Shown here piece after piece: positions 34,208 to 43,200 of a stretch of 64,000 nt of DNA. A program made the position numbers and the translations under genes. Position 1 is the stretch's first letter. Each line of letters starts with the position of its first letter. This stretch comes from Ancylobacter sp. TS-1 (GTDB taxonomy: Bacteria > Pseudomonadota > Alphaproteobacteria > Rhizobiales > Xanthobacteraceae), in assembly GCF_009223885.1 (NCBI RefSeq), contig NZ_CP045144.1, positions 3,899,438 to 3,963,437 on the forward strand, in the 5' to 3' direction. Under the pieces are notes generated by a model. That model was not told the origin of the DNA. It searched no databases and was given only the letters and a program-made list of their open reading frames with translations.

Positions 34208-34980
34208 AGCATGGCCTTTGCGAGGCGTGAGAGACGGCGCAGGCCGAAGCGGCCCGGCGCCTCGGCGGCTAGGGGCGATTCCTCCTCGCGCTGGTGGCGG
34301 GCGAGCCAGCGGCCCCAGAGTTCGAAGCCGATGCGCAGCAGGTTGATGAACGCCCAGTAGAGCGCCGCCGCGCACAGGATCGGCGTGAAGGGATCGTAGG
34401 TCTGCTCGAAGATGCCGTTGGCGACGGCGGTGAGGTCGGTGATGGTCACGACGGAGACGATGGCCGTGCCCTTCACGAAGCTCACCACCTCGTTCTGGTA
34501 GGCCTTCAGCCCGTAGCGGATGGCCAGCGGCATCTTCACCCAGATGAAGATATGCCGGCGGCTGATGCCGAGCGCCTCGCTGGCCTCGACGATGCCGGAC
34601 GGCACGGCCAGCAGGCTGCCGCGCAGCACCTCGGTCATATAGGCGGCATGGTTCAGCGTCAGCGCGACGATGACGCAGCCGAAGGGCGAGCCGAACAGCA
34701 GCCAGAGCGGCCCCTCGCGCAGCAGGGCAATCTGCCCGAAGCCGTAATAGACGACATAGAGCAGGATGAGCAGCGGGGCTCCGCGAAAGAAGACCACGAA
34801 GATTTCGGCCGGCAGGGCCAGCCACCGGCGCTCGGACATGCGGGCGAAGCAGATCGGGAAGGCGAGGGCGAGCCCGAACATAAGGGGCAGCACGGTGATG
34901 AGGACCGTCACCCGGAGCCCGGCCAGCAGCTCGGGCAGGCTCCGCCACGCCAGGTCGAGATCGACGGGAAGCGCGCTCAT
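34204..34980 (-). CDS. Polar amino acid-type ABC transporter permease (2)
   Basis: A 258-residue HisM/GlnP-type permease. The ATG at 34980 overlaps the stop of the preceding permease (ATGA). The EAA-type loop is SGIVEASEALGISRRHIFIW, and FFRGAPLLILLYVVYYG is the family N-terminal signature. It has a 30-residue charged C-terminal tail (HQREEESPLAAEAPG). It pairs with the permease at 34977-35705. Confidence 0.9.
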   Translation of the reverse strand: MSALPVDLDLAWRSLPELLAGLRVTVLITVLPLMFGLALAFPICFARMSERRWLALPAEIFVVFFRGAPLLILLYVVYYGFGQIALLREGPLWLLFGSPFGCVIVALTLNHAAYMTEVLRGSLLAVPSGIVEASEALGISRRHIFIWVKMPLAIRYGLKAYQNEVVSFVKGTAIVSVVTITDLTAVANGIFEQTYDPFTPILCAAALYWAFINLLRIGFELWGRWLARHQREEESPLAAEAPGRFGLRRLSRLAKAML

Positions 34981-35705
34981 GCCTGCGCCCCCGCCGAGGC
35001 GCGGGAGTCGGAGCGCCGCACCCCGCGATCCAGCCGGATCTCCAGCATCGTCGCGAGCCTGAGCGTCAGGGCGCTGAAGGCGATGAACACCAGCGCGGTG
35101 GCGATGAAGAACAGGAAGGGTTCCTTGGTGGCCCCGGCCGCGATCTTGGCGCTGGCGACGAGGTCCTGAAGCCCGGCGAGCGAGACGAGGGGCGTCTCCT
35201 TGAGCATGAAGCTCCACACATTGACAAGGCCGGGCAGGGCGAGCCGCATCGCCTGCGGCAGGATGACCTTGCCCCACATCACCAGCGGGGGAATGGCGAG
35301 CGCGCGGGCGCCCTCGAACTGGCCTTTCGGCAGGTTGTCGATGGCCCCGCGCACCAGTTCGGCGATGTAGGCCGCGTAGACGGCGGCGAAGGCGGCGACG
35401 CCGGCGCCGAAGGGCGAGATGTCGACCCCGGCGCCAAGCTCGCCCAGCACGGCGGACAGCATCGCGCTGCCGCCGTAGTAGATGAGGAAGATCACCAGCA
35501 GCGAGGGCACGCCCATGAAGATGGAGGCGTAGACGCGCCAGGCGGCCCGGATGATCCGGCTCTTCGACAGGGTGACGACCCCGATCAGCACGCCGAGCAC
35601 GAAGGCGGCCGCGAAGCTGGTGAGGAACAGCTCCAGCGTGACGAGCGCGCCCTCGCCCAGCTGGCGCAGATAGCCTGCGATTTCAGCGGGCGAGAGGTTC
35701 GTCAT
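34977..35705 (-). CDS. Polar amino acid-type ABC transporter permease (1)
   Basis: A 242-residue HisQ/GlnP-type permease; ATG at 35705 preferred over an ATG 15 bp upstream because GGGGATA lies at the right distance. Motifs: FMGVPSLLVIFLIYYGG and the cytoplasmic EAA-like loop GQFEGARALAIPPLVMWGKV. It is coupled to the second permease by a 4-bp overlap. Confidence 0.9.
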   Translation of the reverse strand: MTNLSPAEIAGYLRQLGEGALVTLELFLTSFAAAFVLGVLIGVVTLSKSRIIRAAWRVYASIFMGVPSLLVIFLIYYGGSAMLSAVLGELGAGVDISPFGAGVAAFAAVYAAYIAELVRGAIDNLPKGQFEGARALAIPPLVMWGKVILPQAMRLALPGLVNVWSFMLKETPLVSLAGLQDLVASAKIAAGATKEPFLFFIATALVFIAFSALTLRLATMLEIRLDRGVRRSDSRASAGAQA

Positions 35706-35729
35706 CGCGCCTATCCCCATGCGTCGTCG

Positions 35730-36572
35730 TCAGTTGGTCTTGTCGCAGGCGGCTTCGCTGCTCAGCGTGGCCACCGGCACATACTGCTTGCGGATCTTCG
35801 TGTAGGTGCAGTCCTTGATCATCTCGCCCAGCGCCGCGTTGACGCGCTTGACCAGCTCTTCGCTCTTCTTGGGGAAGATCCAGCTGTAGCCGCGCTCGGC
35901 CTCGGGGATCGCGGGGTCGCCGAGCCAGTGGTCGCCGCCGGCCAGCTCGTAATCCTTGCCCTCGGGCTTGGCGATCAGCTCCAGCGTCCAGTTGATCTTG
36001 GAGTCGAAGACGAGGTCGAGGCGACCGGCCAGCAGGTCGAGCTTCATCTGGTCGGGATTGTCGTAATAGACCTCGACGAAGGTGTCCTTGCCGAAGTGCT
36101 TGTGGATGTAGGGCACCATGGAGGCGCCGCGCTGCAGGGCGATGCGCAGGCCCTTGCCGGTGACGCCTTCCTTGGTGAGCGTGTAGTTGCTGCCCTTCTT
36201 CACGACGAAGGTGGCGGGGTTATAGACGATCGGCATGGCGAAGAGCGCCTTCTCGACGCGCTCGGGCGTGGGCGAGATCTGGGTGACGATGCCGTCGAAC
36301 TTGCCTTGCAGCATGGACGGGATCAGCGCCTTGAAGTCCATGACTACGATTTCGCAGTCGGCGCCGATGCGCTTGCACATTTCGCGCGCCAGCTCGGGCT
36401 CCATGCCGGTGAGCTTGCCGGCGGAATCGACCATCGAGAAGGGCGGGTAAACCCCCTCATTGCCCAGCTTGAGCTTCTCGGCGGAGGCCGGAGACAGCCC
36501 GGCGCCGAGCGTCAGCATGACGAGGACGGCACTGGTTCGGCGGAGACGATGGCGCAGAGTGAGGGTGGTCAT
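35730..36572 (-). CDS. Polar amino acid-type ABC transporter periplasmic binding protein
   Basis: A 280-residue protein with a signal peptide (LRRTSAVLVMLTLGAGLSPA then SAEKLKLG) and the family motifs GNEGVYPPFSMVDSAGKLTG and KFDGIVTQISPTPER. It is the first gene of the operon. The transporter type (HAAT) normally carries amino acids or opine-like amines. Standing between two FMN monooxygenases, it may instead import an organic nitrogen or sulfur compound that they degrade. Confidence 0.9.
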   Translation of the reverse strand: MTTLTLRHRLRRTSAVLVMLTLGAGLSPASAEKLKLGNEGVYPPFSMVDSAGKLTGMEPELAREMCKRIGADCEIVVMDFKALIPSMLQGKFDGIVTQISPTPERVEKALFAMPIVYNPATFVVKKGSNYTLTKEGVTGKGLRIALQRGASMVPYIHKHFGKDTFVEVYYDNPDQMKLDLLAGRLDLVFDSKINWTLELIAKPEGKDYELAGGDHWLGDPAIPEAERGYSWIFPKKSEELVKRVNAALGEMIKDCTYTKIRKQYVPVATLSSEAACDKTN

Positions 36573-36609
36573 CGGCGTCGTTCCATTGGTTCGAGGAAGT
36601 CGTGCGGTG

Positions 36610-37929
36610 TCAGAATTCGAGCAGGTTGTCGCGCAGCTGCTCATGGGTGTAGGCGCGCCGGGTCAGGCCGCGCCGCTGCAATACCGGGACCAGCCCGTCC
36701 ATGATGGTGGCGACCGAGCGGCGCGAGACGTCGGGCAGCACCAGCAGGAAGCCGTCGCCGCCCACCTCCTGCATGATCTCGTCCATCTGGCTGGCGACGC
36801 TGTCGGGCGTACCGACGACATCGACGCAGTAGCCGCCGCTCACATGGTCGACCATGGCCTGGCGCAGCGGCTTGTCGCCGGCGCGGGTGAGGAACTGCGA
36901 GAGGCTGGACTGGTGGCCGTTGGTGGTCAGGGTCAACTCGCTCACCGGCGTGTCGAGGTCGAGCTCGGACAGGTCGAGATTGGTGCTCCAGCCGAAGCGG
37001 GCCATGCGGGAGTCGAGATTGGCGGCGGCCTGCACGCGGCGCTGCTCGCCGAACCATTTCGCCTGCTCCTCCGTCTCTGCGACGACCGGGGAGAGCAGGA
37101 ACAGCACCTTGCAGCTATCGGGATCGCGGCCCATCGCCGCCATCTGGCTGCGTATGTCGTCGCGGTACTGCTTCATCGCGGCGACGCCGTTAGGGGCGGC
37201 GACGATGGTGTCGGCGTGGGTGGCGGCGATCCGGCGCCCGCTCTTGGAGCCGCCGGCCTGCGCGATCACCGGCTGGCCCTGCGGGCAGGGGCCCGAGTTC
37301 AGCGGGCCGCGCGAGGCGTAGTACTTGCCCTTGTAGTCGATGGTGTGGACCTTCTCGGGGTCGATAAGGATGCCGTTCTCGCGATCGTCGAGGATCGCGC
37401 CCGGCTCCCAGGAGCCCCACAGGCCCTTGACGATGTCGATATATTCCTCGGCCATGAGGTAGCGCTCGTCATGCGGGGGCAGCGCGTCCTGGCCGAAATT
37501 CTGCGCCGAAAAATCCGACGAGCCCGTCACCATGTTCCAGCCGGCACGCCCGCTCGATATCTGGTCGAGCGAGGAGACGATGCGGGCGGTCAGGTAGGGG
37601 TGATAGGCGAAGGTCGAAAGCGTCGGCACGATGCCGAGCCGCTTGGTCGAGGCCGCCATCAGCGTGGCGACCACTGAGGGCTCCTGCCGGGGCACGCAGA
37701 TGCCACCCTTGAGGAAGATGTCGCGCGAATTCTGCCAGTTCTGGCCGATATAGATGGAATCCTCGATGAGGATGTAGTCGAAGCACGCCCGCTCCATCGA
37801 CCGCACGAGGTCGATGAACATGTCGGCCGTCATCCATTCCTGCGCGATGTTCCCCGTCCAGGGCTCGTTCCAGGCCTGGATGCTGGAGCCCTGGAGAAAC
37901 CATGCGAGATGGAACGGGTTGGCCGGCAT
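36610..37929 (-). CDS. NtaA/SnaA/DszA-family FMN-dependent monooxygenase (2)
   Basis: A 439-residue paralogue of the monooxygenase at 30989, from the ATG at 37929. Shared motifs include PANPFHLAWFLQGSSIQAWN, MERACFDYILIEDSIYIGQN, GRAGWNMVTGSSDFSAQNFG, RGPLNSGPCPQGQPV and QAGGSKSGRR. It is upstream of the ABC transporter genes on the same strand, 37 bp before the binding-protein start, and so is probably transcribed first in that operon. A flavin partner could be either reductase at 32343-33409. Confidence 0.9.
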   Translation of the reverse strand: MPANPFHLAWFLQGSSIQAWNEPWTGNIAQEWMTADMFIDLVRSMERACFDYILIEDSIYIGQNWQNSRDIFLKGGICVPRQEPSVVATLMAASTKRLGIVPTLSTFAYHPYLTARIVSSLDQISSGRAGWNMVTGSSDFSAQNFGQDALPPHDERYLMAEEYIDIVKGLWGSWEPGAILDDRENGILIDPEKVHTIDYKGKYYASRGPLNSGPCPQGQPVIAQAGGSKSGRRIAATHADTIVAAPNGVAAMKQYRDDIRSQMAAMGRDPDSCKVLFLLSPVVAETEEQAKWFGEQRRVQAAANLDSRMARFGWSTNLDLSELDLDTPVSELTLTTNGHQSSLSQFLTRAGDKPLRQAMVDHVSGGYCVDVVGTPDSVASQMDEIMQEVGGDGFLLVLPDVSRRSVATIMDGLVPVLQRRGLTRRAYTHEQLRDNLLEF

Positions 37930-38543
37930 GACACACCTTCTGCTCGAAACGACCGCGACCGGGCGGCCGACACTGAGCGGGAAGGTTAGAGTGGCGCGTC
38001 GCGGCGGATACATCGGCAAGACACGAAGCTTGCTTTGTTTGCCTCTCGGTTGGGCGTGCCGAAAAAACAGACAGAACGTCGCGAGCATGGTCATCGAAAG
38101 GCGGGGCACCGGGGCGCCCGTCGTCGTCGACGAAGCGTCGCCTGTGCTTCCGGGCCGTCTCGCCCCATCGTCCGCAGGGCCTCCTGTCGGCTCATATCGT
38201 CGGCAGGGATGCTCTGGCAGCGCATGCGGGTGCGACAGGCGCCCGGCGCCTTGCACGCCCGACGCCGGACGCCCCGTGCGCGACACAGGCACGAGCTGCG
38301 AGTCTGCGCGGTGCATCGGGCGTCACCGCGTTCGACGGATTCTCCCCACATCTGGAAGAGGAACAGGCTCGTGCACCGCCGATGCCGTCCGATCGGGCGA
38401 AAGCCGCGTAGATTCAATCGACAAACCGGTTCTTTCGATCCGCACGAAACCGGGTCGGGCGGTCCGGAAGGCTCTACTCTAGAATCTATTTAAATCATTG
38501 ATATTGCTAGGTAATACGACATTTTGTAGAGAGGGGACGGGCG
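37930..38543. other. Intergenic region, 614 bp, no gene recognised
   Basis: Open frames here have shuffled, Arg-rich translations typical of non-coding GC-rich DNA, and none shows a family motif. The last 60 bp (about 38480-38540) turn AT-rich and run into GAGGGGAC before the sigma-factor GTG, so they probably contain its promoter. The rest contains nothing I recognise. Confidence 0.5.
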
Positions 38544-39104
38544 GTGCATCGGGCGCCGTCAGCTGGAGTCATAGGATTGCCGGTGCTGGCTCTCGCCTCC
38601 GACCTTGGCCACCTGTTTCGCACCGAGCATGAACGCTTGATGCGCGGGATACGCCGTCTGGTGGGCAGCCCGACGACGGCGGAAGATCTCGTTCAGGACC
38701 TGTTCGTCGGCTTGCTGCGCGGCAATGCCTTCGCGGATGCCGAGAACAAGCAGGCCTATCTGGCGCGATGCGCCACCAACATGGCGCTCGACCATCTCCG
38801 GCGCGAGCGGAAGCGTGAGCGGTACATCTGTGGACGGTGCATTTCCGACTGCGAGGTCGCCTGTCCGGTGCCGTTGCAGGACGAGGTGTTGCAGGGCGTG
38901 CAGGAACTGGCGCTCCTGCGTCGCACCATCGACGAACTGCCGCCGAAGTGCCGCGCCGTCTTCCGGCTGTCGCGCGAGCACGGGCTGACCATGAAGGAGA
39001 TCGCCGCCCGCCTCGGTCTGTCCGAGAAGACCGTCGAGAAGCACATCGCGCGCGCCATGGTGCAATGCCGCGAGGTGCTGCGTGCGGCCGGGCGCGCGAT
39101 CTGA
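38544..39104 (+). CDS. FecI-like ECF sigma factor with a four-cysteine linker
   Basis: A 186-residue ECF sigma factor starting at GTG 38544 after GAGGGGAC. The sigma-2 region (about 25-90) has TAEDLVQDLFVGLLRG and NKQAYLARCATNMALDHLRR. The sigma-4 region has LTMKEIAARLGLSEKTVEKH. Between them lies a linker with C96-x2-C99-x3-C103-x3-C107, a spacing suited to binding zinc or an iron-sulfur cluster. Ordinary FecI proteins lack such a cluster. It is followed by a FecR gene and a TonB receptor with a signalling domain, so it should drive that receptor on sensing its ligand. Confidence 0.88.
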   Translation: MHRAPSAGVIGLPVLALASDLGHLFRTEHERLMRGIRRLVGSPTTAEDLVQDLFVGLLRGNAFADAENKQAYLARCATNMALDHLRRERKRERYICGRCISDCEVACPVPLQDEVLQGVQELALLRRTIDELPPKCRAVFRLSREHGLTMKEIAARLGLSEKTVEKHIARAMVQCREVLRAAGRAI

Positions 39105-39186
39105 GACCGGGGGACAGGCCGCTCCGGGTTCGTCTATATCGGTGGGCGACCTACCGTCCGCCCGTTCGACTTCGGACTGCTGATTC

Positions 39187-40170
39187 ATGACTGCTCAACG
39201 GCCGAAACCCGGCGTCATCCCCCGCGATGCCGCCTTTGACGCGGCGAGCCGGTGGCATGCGCGCCTGCGCGAGCCGGACGCCGACGCGCAGACGCACGAA
39301 GCGTTTCAGGACTGGCTCGCCTCCGACCCGGCCCATTTCGACGCCTATGAACAGGCCGACCGGCTGTGGGCGGCCATGGGCCCGGCGCCCGGCGCCCGGC
39401 GCGATGAAGCCGCGATCGAGGCATTGGTGGAAGGCGCGGCCCCGCGCCGGAGGCTGGTGCGCGGCATTGTGGCCGGCGTGCTGCTCTGCCTCTCGCTGGC
39501 GGGCGCGGAGTGGGTGCGGCGCGGCGGGCTCGACGATCTGCGCGCGGACCACATAGCGTCCATCGGCGAGCGACAGGCGGTCGAGCTGGCGGACGGTTCG
39601 ATGGTCGAGCTGAACACCGACACCGCCATTGCCGTCGACCTCGATGGTCGGGAGCGCAGCGTCCGGCTTTTCCGCGGCGAGGCCTTCTTCCAGATCGCCC
39701 ACGATCCGCAGCGCCCCTTCGTGGTGCGGACCGGCGACGGCGACGTGCGGGTCACCGGCACGCGCTTCAATGTGCGCGTGCGCGGCGATGTGACGGAGGT
39801 CGGCCTGGTTCAGGGCAGCGTCAGTCTTACCGCCTCTGCCCATTCCGACGTTTCGCTCCGCCTGACGCCCGGTGAGGAAGGCGCCATGACCCCGGATGGC
39901 CTCGGGCCGGTGCGGCCCTTCGAGGCGGATGTCGCGACAGCCTGGCGTGGCGGAAAGATGGTCTTCTTTCGGGCGCCGCTCGGGCAGGTGATCGAGGAAC
40001 TCAACCGCTATCAGCGCGGCCGCATCATGATTCTGAGCGCGCGTGCGCGGGCTCTCCCCGTTACCGGCGTGTTCGACACGCGTGACCCGGCAGCCGCCAT
40101 CGACATGATCGAGGCGACGGTCGGTGTGTCCTCGTTTCGCCTGACCAACGCGCTGATCGTGCTGAGGTAG
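39187..40170 (+). CDS. FecR-like anti-sigma / signal transducer
   Basis: A 327-residue FecR-family protein: a cytoplasmic N-terminal DUF4880-like part (DAASRWHARLREPDADAQ, then FQDWLASDPAHFDAYEQADR), one membrane helix at about 92-108, and a periplasmic FecR domain (ADGSMVELNTDTAIAVDL, FRGEAFFQIAHDPQRPF, VTGTRFNVRV). It would hold the sigma factor in check until the TonB receptor reports ligand. It lies 82 bp after the sigma gene and 107 bp before the receptor. Confidence 0.92.
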   Translation: MTAQRPKPGVIPRDAAFDAASRWHARLREPDADAQTHEAFQDWLASDPAHFDAYEQADRLWAAMGPAPGARRDEAAIEALVEGAAPRRRLVRGIVAGVLLCLSLAGAEWVRRGGLDDLRADHIASIGERQAVELADGSMVELNTDTAIAVDLDGRERSVRLFRGEAFFQIAHDPQRPFVVRTGDGDVRVTGTRFNVRVRGDVTEVGLVQGSVSLTASAHSDVSLRLTPGEEGAMTPDGLGPVRPFEADVATAWRGGKMVFFRAPLGQVIEELNRYQRGRIMILSARARALPVTGVFDTRDPAAAIDMIEATVGVSSFRLTNALIVLR

Positions 40171-40178
40171 TTTTTTGA

Positions 40179-40202
40179 GGGGCGGACTGGGGGAGCCGCC
40201 CC
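40179..40202 (+). promoter_or_regulatory. Hairpin between fecR and the receptor gene
   Basis: GGGGCGG at 40179-40185 pairs with CCGCCCC at 40196-40202 around a 10-nt loop. A TTTTTT run precedes it on the plus strand rather than following it. It may limit read-through or stabilise the receptor transcript. Weak evidence. Confidence 0.35.
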
Positions 40203-40277
40203 CGGCCTTCGTCTTACCCACTGAGGATCTCGCCGACGCCGCCCCTCGCGGTTCCGGCAGAACAAGTGGGACCGACG

Positions 40278-43200
40278 ATGAGGATGATGTCCACCCGACG
40301 CCTGCGCACGCTTGCGCTTTGCCTTCTGGCCGGAACCGCCTTCGCGGTGCTTCCCGTCGCGACGTCGCGAAGCCTGGCGCAAAGCGGCAGCTCCAGCGTC
40401 GCCCTGTCCATCGCCTCGATGCCGGTCCCGCGCGCCCTCGCCGACCTTTCAGTGCGGGCCGGCCTGCAGGTCCTGTATTCCGGCAGCCGGGCCTACAAGA
40501 TCATGTCGCGGCCGGTGAACGGCACCTATGCCCCGGAAGAGGCCCTGCGGATCATGCTGGCGGGGACGGGCATCAACTGGCGATTTGTCGGCGCCAACGC
40601 CGTGACGATCATGGTGCCGGGGGAAGATGCCGCGGCGGGCGGCGCGGCCCTGCAGGGCATCGATGGCGACGGTGCCATTGCGCTCGATGCGATCGACGTC
40701 ACCGGCCAAGGCTCGGCCGCCGACCGCCCCTTCGAGACGCCGGGCTCGACCAATTTCATCTCCGGCGAGGAGATCGAACGCTTCCCGCCGCAGACGGCCG
40801 GGGCGCTCTTCCAGGGAACGCCCGGCGTTATATCGGGCGGCGGCAATAACGGTGCCTCGATCGACCCCAACATACGCGGCCTTCAGGGCCAGAACCGCGT
40901 CGCCACCACCATTGACGGCTCGCAGCAGTCGACCTCCTCCTATCGCGGCTATTCCGGCATCGACAGCCGCACCTATGTCGACCCCGACCTCATTTCCGGC
41001 ATCACCATCACCAAGGGGCCGGACGGGGCGGTGGCCGGCGCCATCGGCGGCACCATCGCCATGGAGACGCTGAACGTCGAGGATATTCTCGGCTCCGGCC
41101 AGACCTGGGGCGTGCGGGTGCGCGGAGGGCTCGCCAGCAATTCGGTCGCTCCGGTGATCGGCGAGACAGCGGCGGTCTACGGCGGCAGCGACGCCGGCGA
41201 ACTCACCAATGGCAGCTTCGCCGTCGCCGCGCGGGAGGACAATGTCGACGTCATCGGCGCCTTCGTCCGGCGCAAGACGGGCAATTATTTCGCCGGTACG
41301 CAGGGCTCGCTCACCACGACCGACTATCTCGGCGAGACGGTCCCGCTCTCGAATTACGGCCATGGCCAGCTCGTCTACAACACCTCGGAGGATGTCACCT
41401 CGGCGCTGCTCAAGGCGACTGTCCGGCCCACCGACGAGCAGCTCTTCCAGATCGGCTATCTCTATTACGGCAACGAGTTCGGCGAGGTGTCACCCTCCTT
41501 CATCACCGCCGGCAACGAGACCACCTCGCAGATCCCCCTCAGCTCGGTCGAGATCAACCAGGCGACGCTGCGCTACAACTACACGCCGACCGACAATGAT
41601 CTCGTCGACTTCAAGTTCGACGCTTATGCCTCGAACACCGACGAGACCAATATCTTCGCCTCGCTCGGCAAGACGCCCGAGCTCAAGCAGCAGTCCCAGA
41701 ATGTCGGTGTGAAGGCCAGCAACACTTCGCATTTCGCCGTCGCCGGCATGCCCCTCGCCGTGAGTTATGGCGGCAGCTACGTCTATGAGAATGCCCGGCC
41801 GACCGAAGCCTACGACCTGTCCAGCGTCTCCCTCTGGGCCATCCCGGCCAATGGCGAGCGCGAGATCGGCTCGATCTTCGCCCGGGTGAAGTGGGAGCCC
41901 ACCGACTGGCTCGAACTCGGCGCCGGGGTGGAGTACCTGACCTACAGCACCTCCTTCAACGGCATCACCACCTACGGCACGCCGGGCGACCCCTTCACGA
42001 GCTATTCCGGCGAAGGCTTCAGCCCCAGCGCCAGCGTGGTGGTGACCCCGGTCGAGGGCTGGCAGATCTATGGTCAGTATCAGGCCGGCATCCGCCCGCC
42101 GAGCGTGCGCGAGGTCAGCCAGACCCGCAGCGACCAGATCTTCAACGCCGCGCTGCAGGCGGAGGAGGCGAGCAACTGGGAATTCGGCACCAACTTTCTG
42201 CGCGACGACGTGCTGCTGCCGGGCGACAAGCTGCGGCTGAAGCTCGCCTATTTCGACAACACCACGGATAATTACATCGGCCGCGAATTCACCGGCTCTA
42301 TGGGCCTGTTCAACTACGACTTCGTTCGCTTCAGGGGTGTCGAATTCTCCGGCCGCTACGACGCCGGCCGGTTCTTCACCGATTTCGGGATCAACTACTA
42401 CACCGATTTCGAATCCTGCGAGATGGACGGCAACTGCACCGACTACACGCTGTCCGCCGACTTTCTCACCAACCAGATTCCGCCGCGCTTCACCGCCTCG
42501 GTCACGGCGGGCGCGCGCTTCTTCGACGAGCGGCTGACGCTGGGCGGGCGCGTCACCTATATGAGCGAGCGGCTGGCGGAGGTGGAGGCCGATAGCGGCT
42601 TCTTCGCCTGGGTGACCAAGGTGTGGGAGCCCTACACGGTGGTCGACGCTTTCGCGCAGTGGAAGCTGAACAGCCATCTCACCCTCGACATCAGCGTGCA
42701 GAACCTGCTCGACACCTATTATGTCGACGCGCTCAACAACACGGACATGCCCGCTCCCGGCCGCACCTTCATGGCGACGCTCACCGGCACCTTCGGCAGC
42801 GACGAGCCGATCACGCCGCTGCCCATCGGGCTGCGCGCCAATGGCGAGCGCTGGACCGGCCTCTATGCCGGCGGCTCCATCGGCTACGGCTTCGGCTCTA
42901 TCGACGGCACCACGACGCTGGCGGATGGCAGCTACGCGCCGCGGGCCTTCAGCGAGTCGGCCAACGAGACATTCCAGGGCGGCGTCTGGGGCGGTCAGGC
43001 CGGCTATAATTACCAGTTTTCCAATGGCGTCGTGGTCGGCGTCGAGGCGGACCTGCTGCATGCCGGCATGGGCAGCTCCGCCGTTCTCGGCGCCACCGAG
43101 AGCGCGACCCTGATCACCAACCGCATGACGGAGGCGCAGACGGACTATTCCTTCGACTGGCTGGCGACCGTCCGCGCGAAGGCGGGCTACGCCGTCACCG

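Noticed and set aside
37930..38543. Possible small genes in the 614-bp gap before the sigma factor
   Set aside because: Several overlapping frames exist, but all are Arg-rich, lack good ribosome sites and show no motif.
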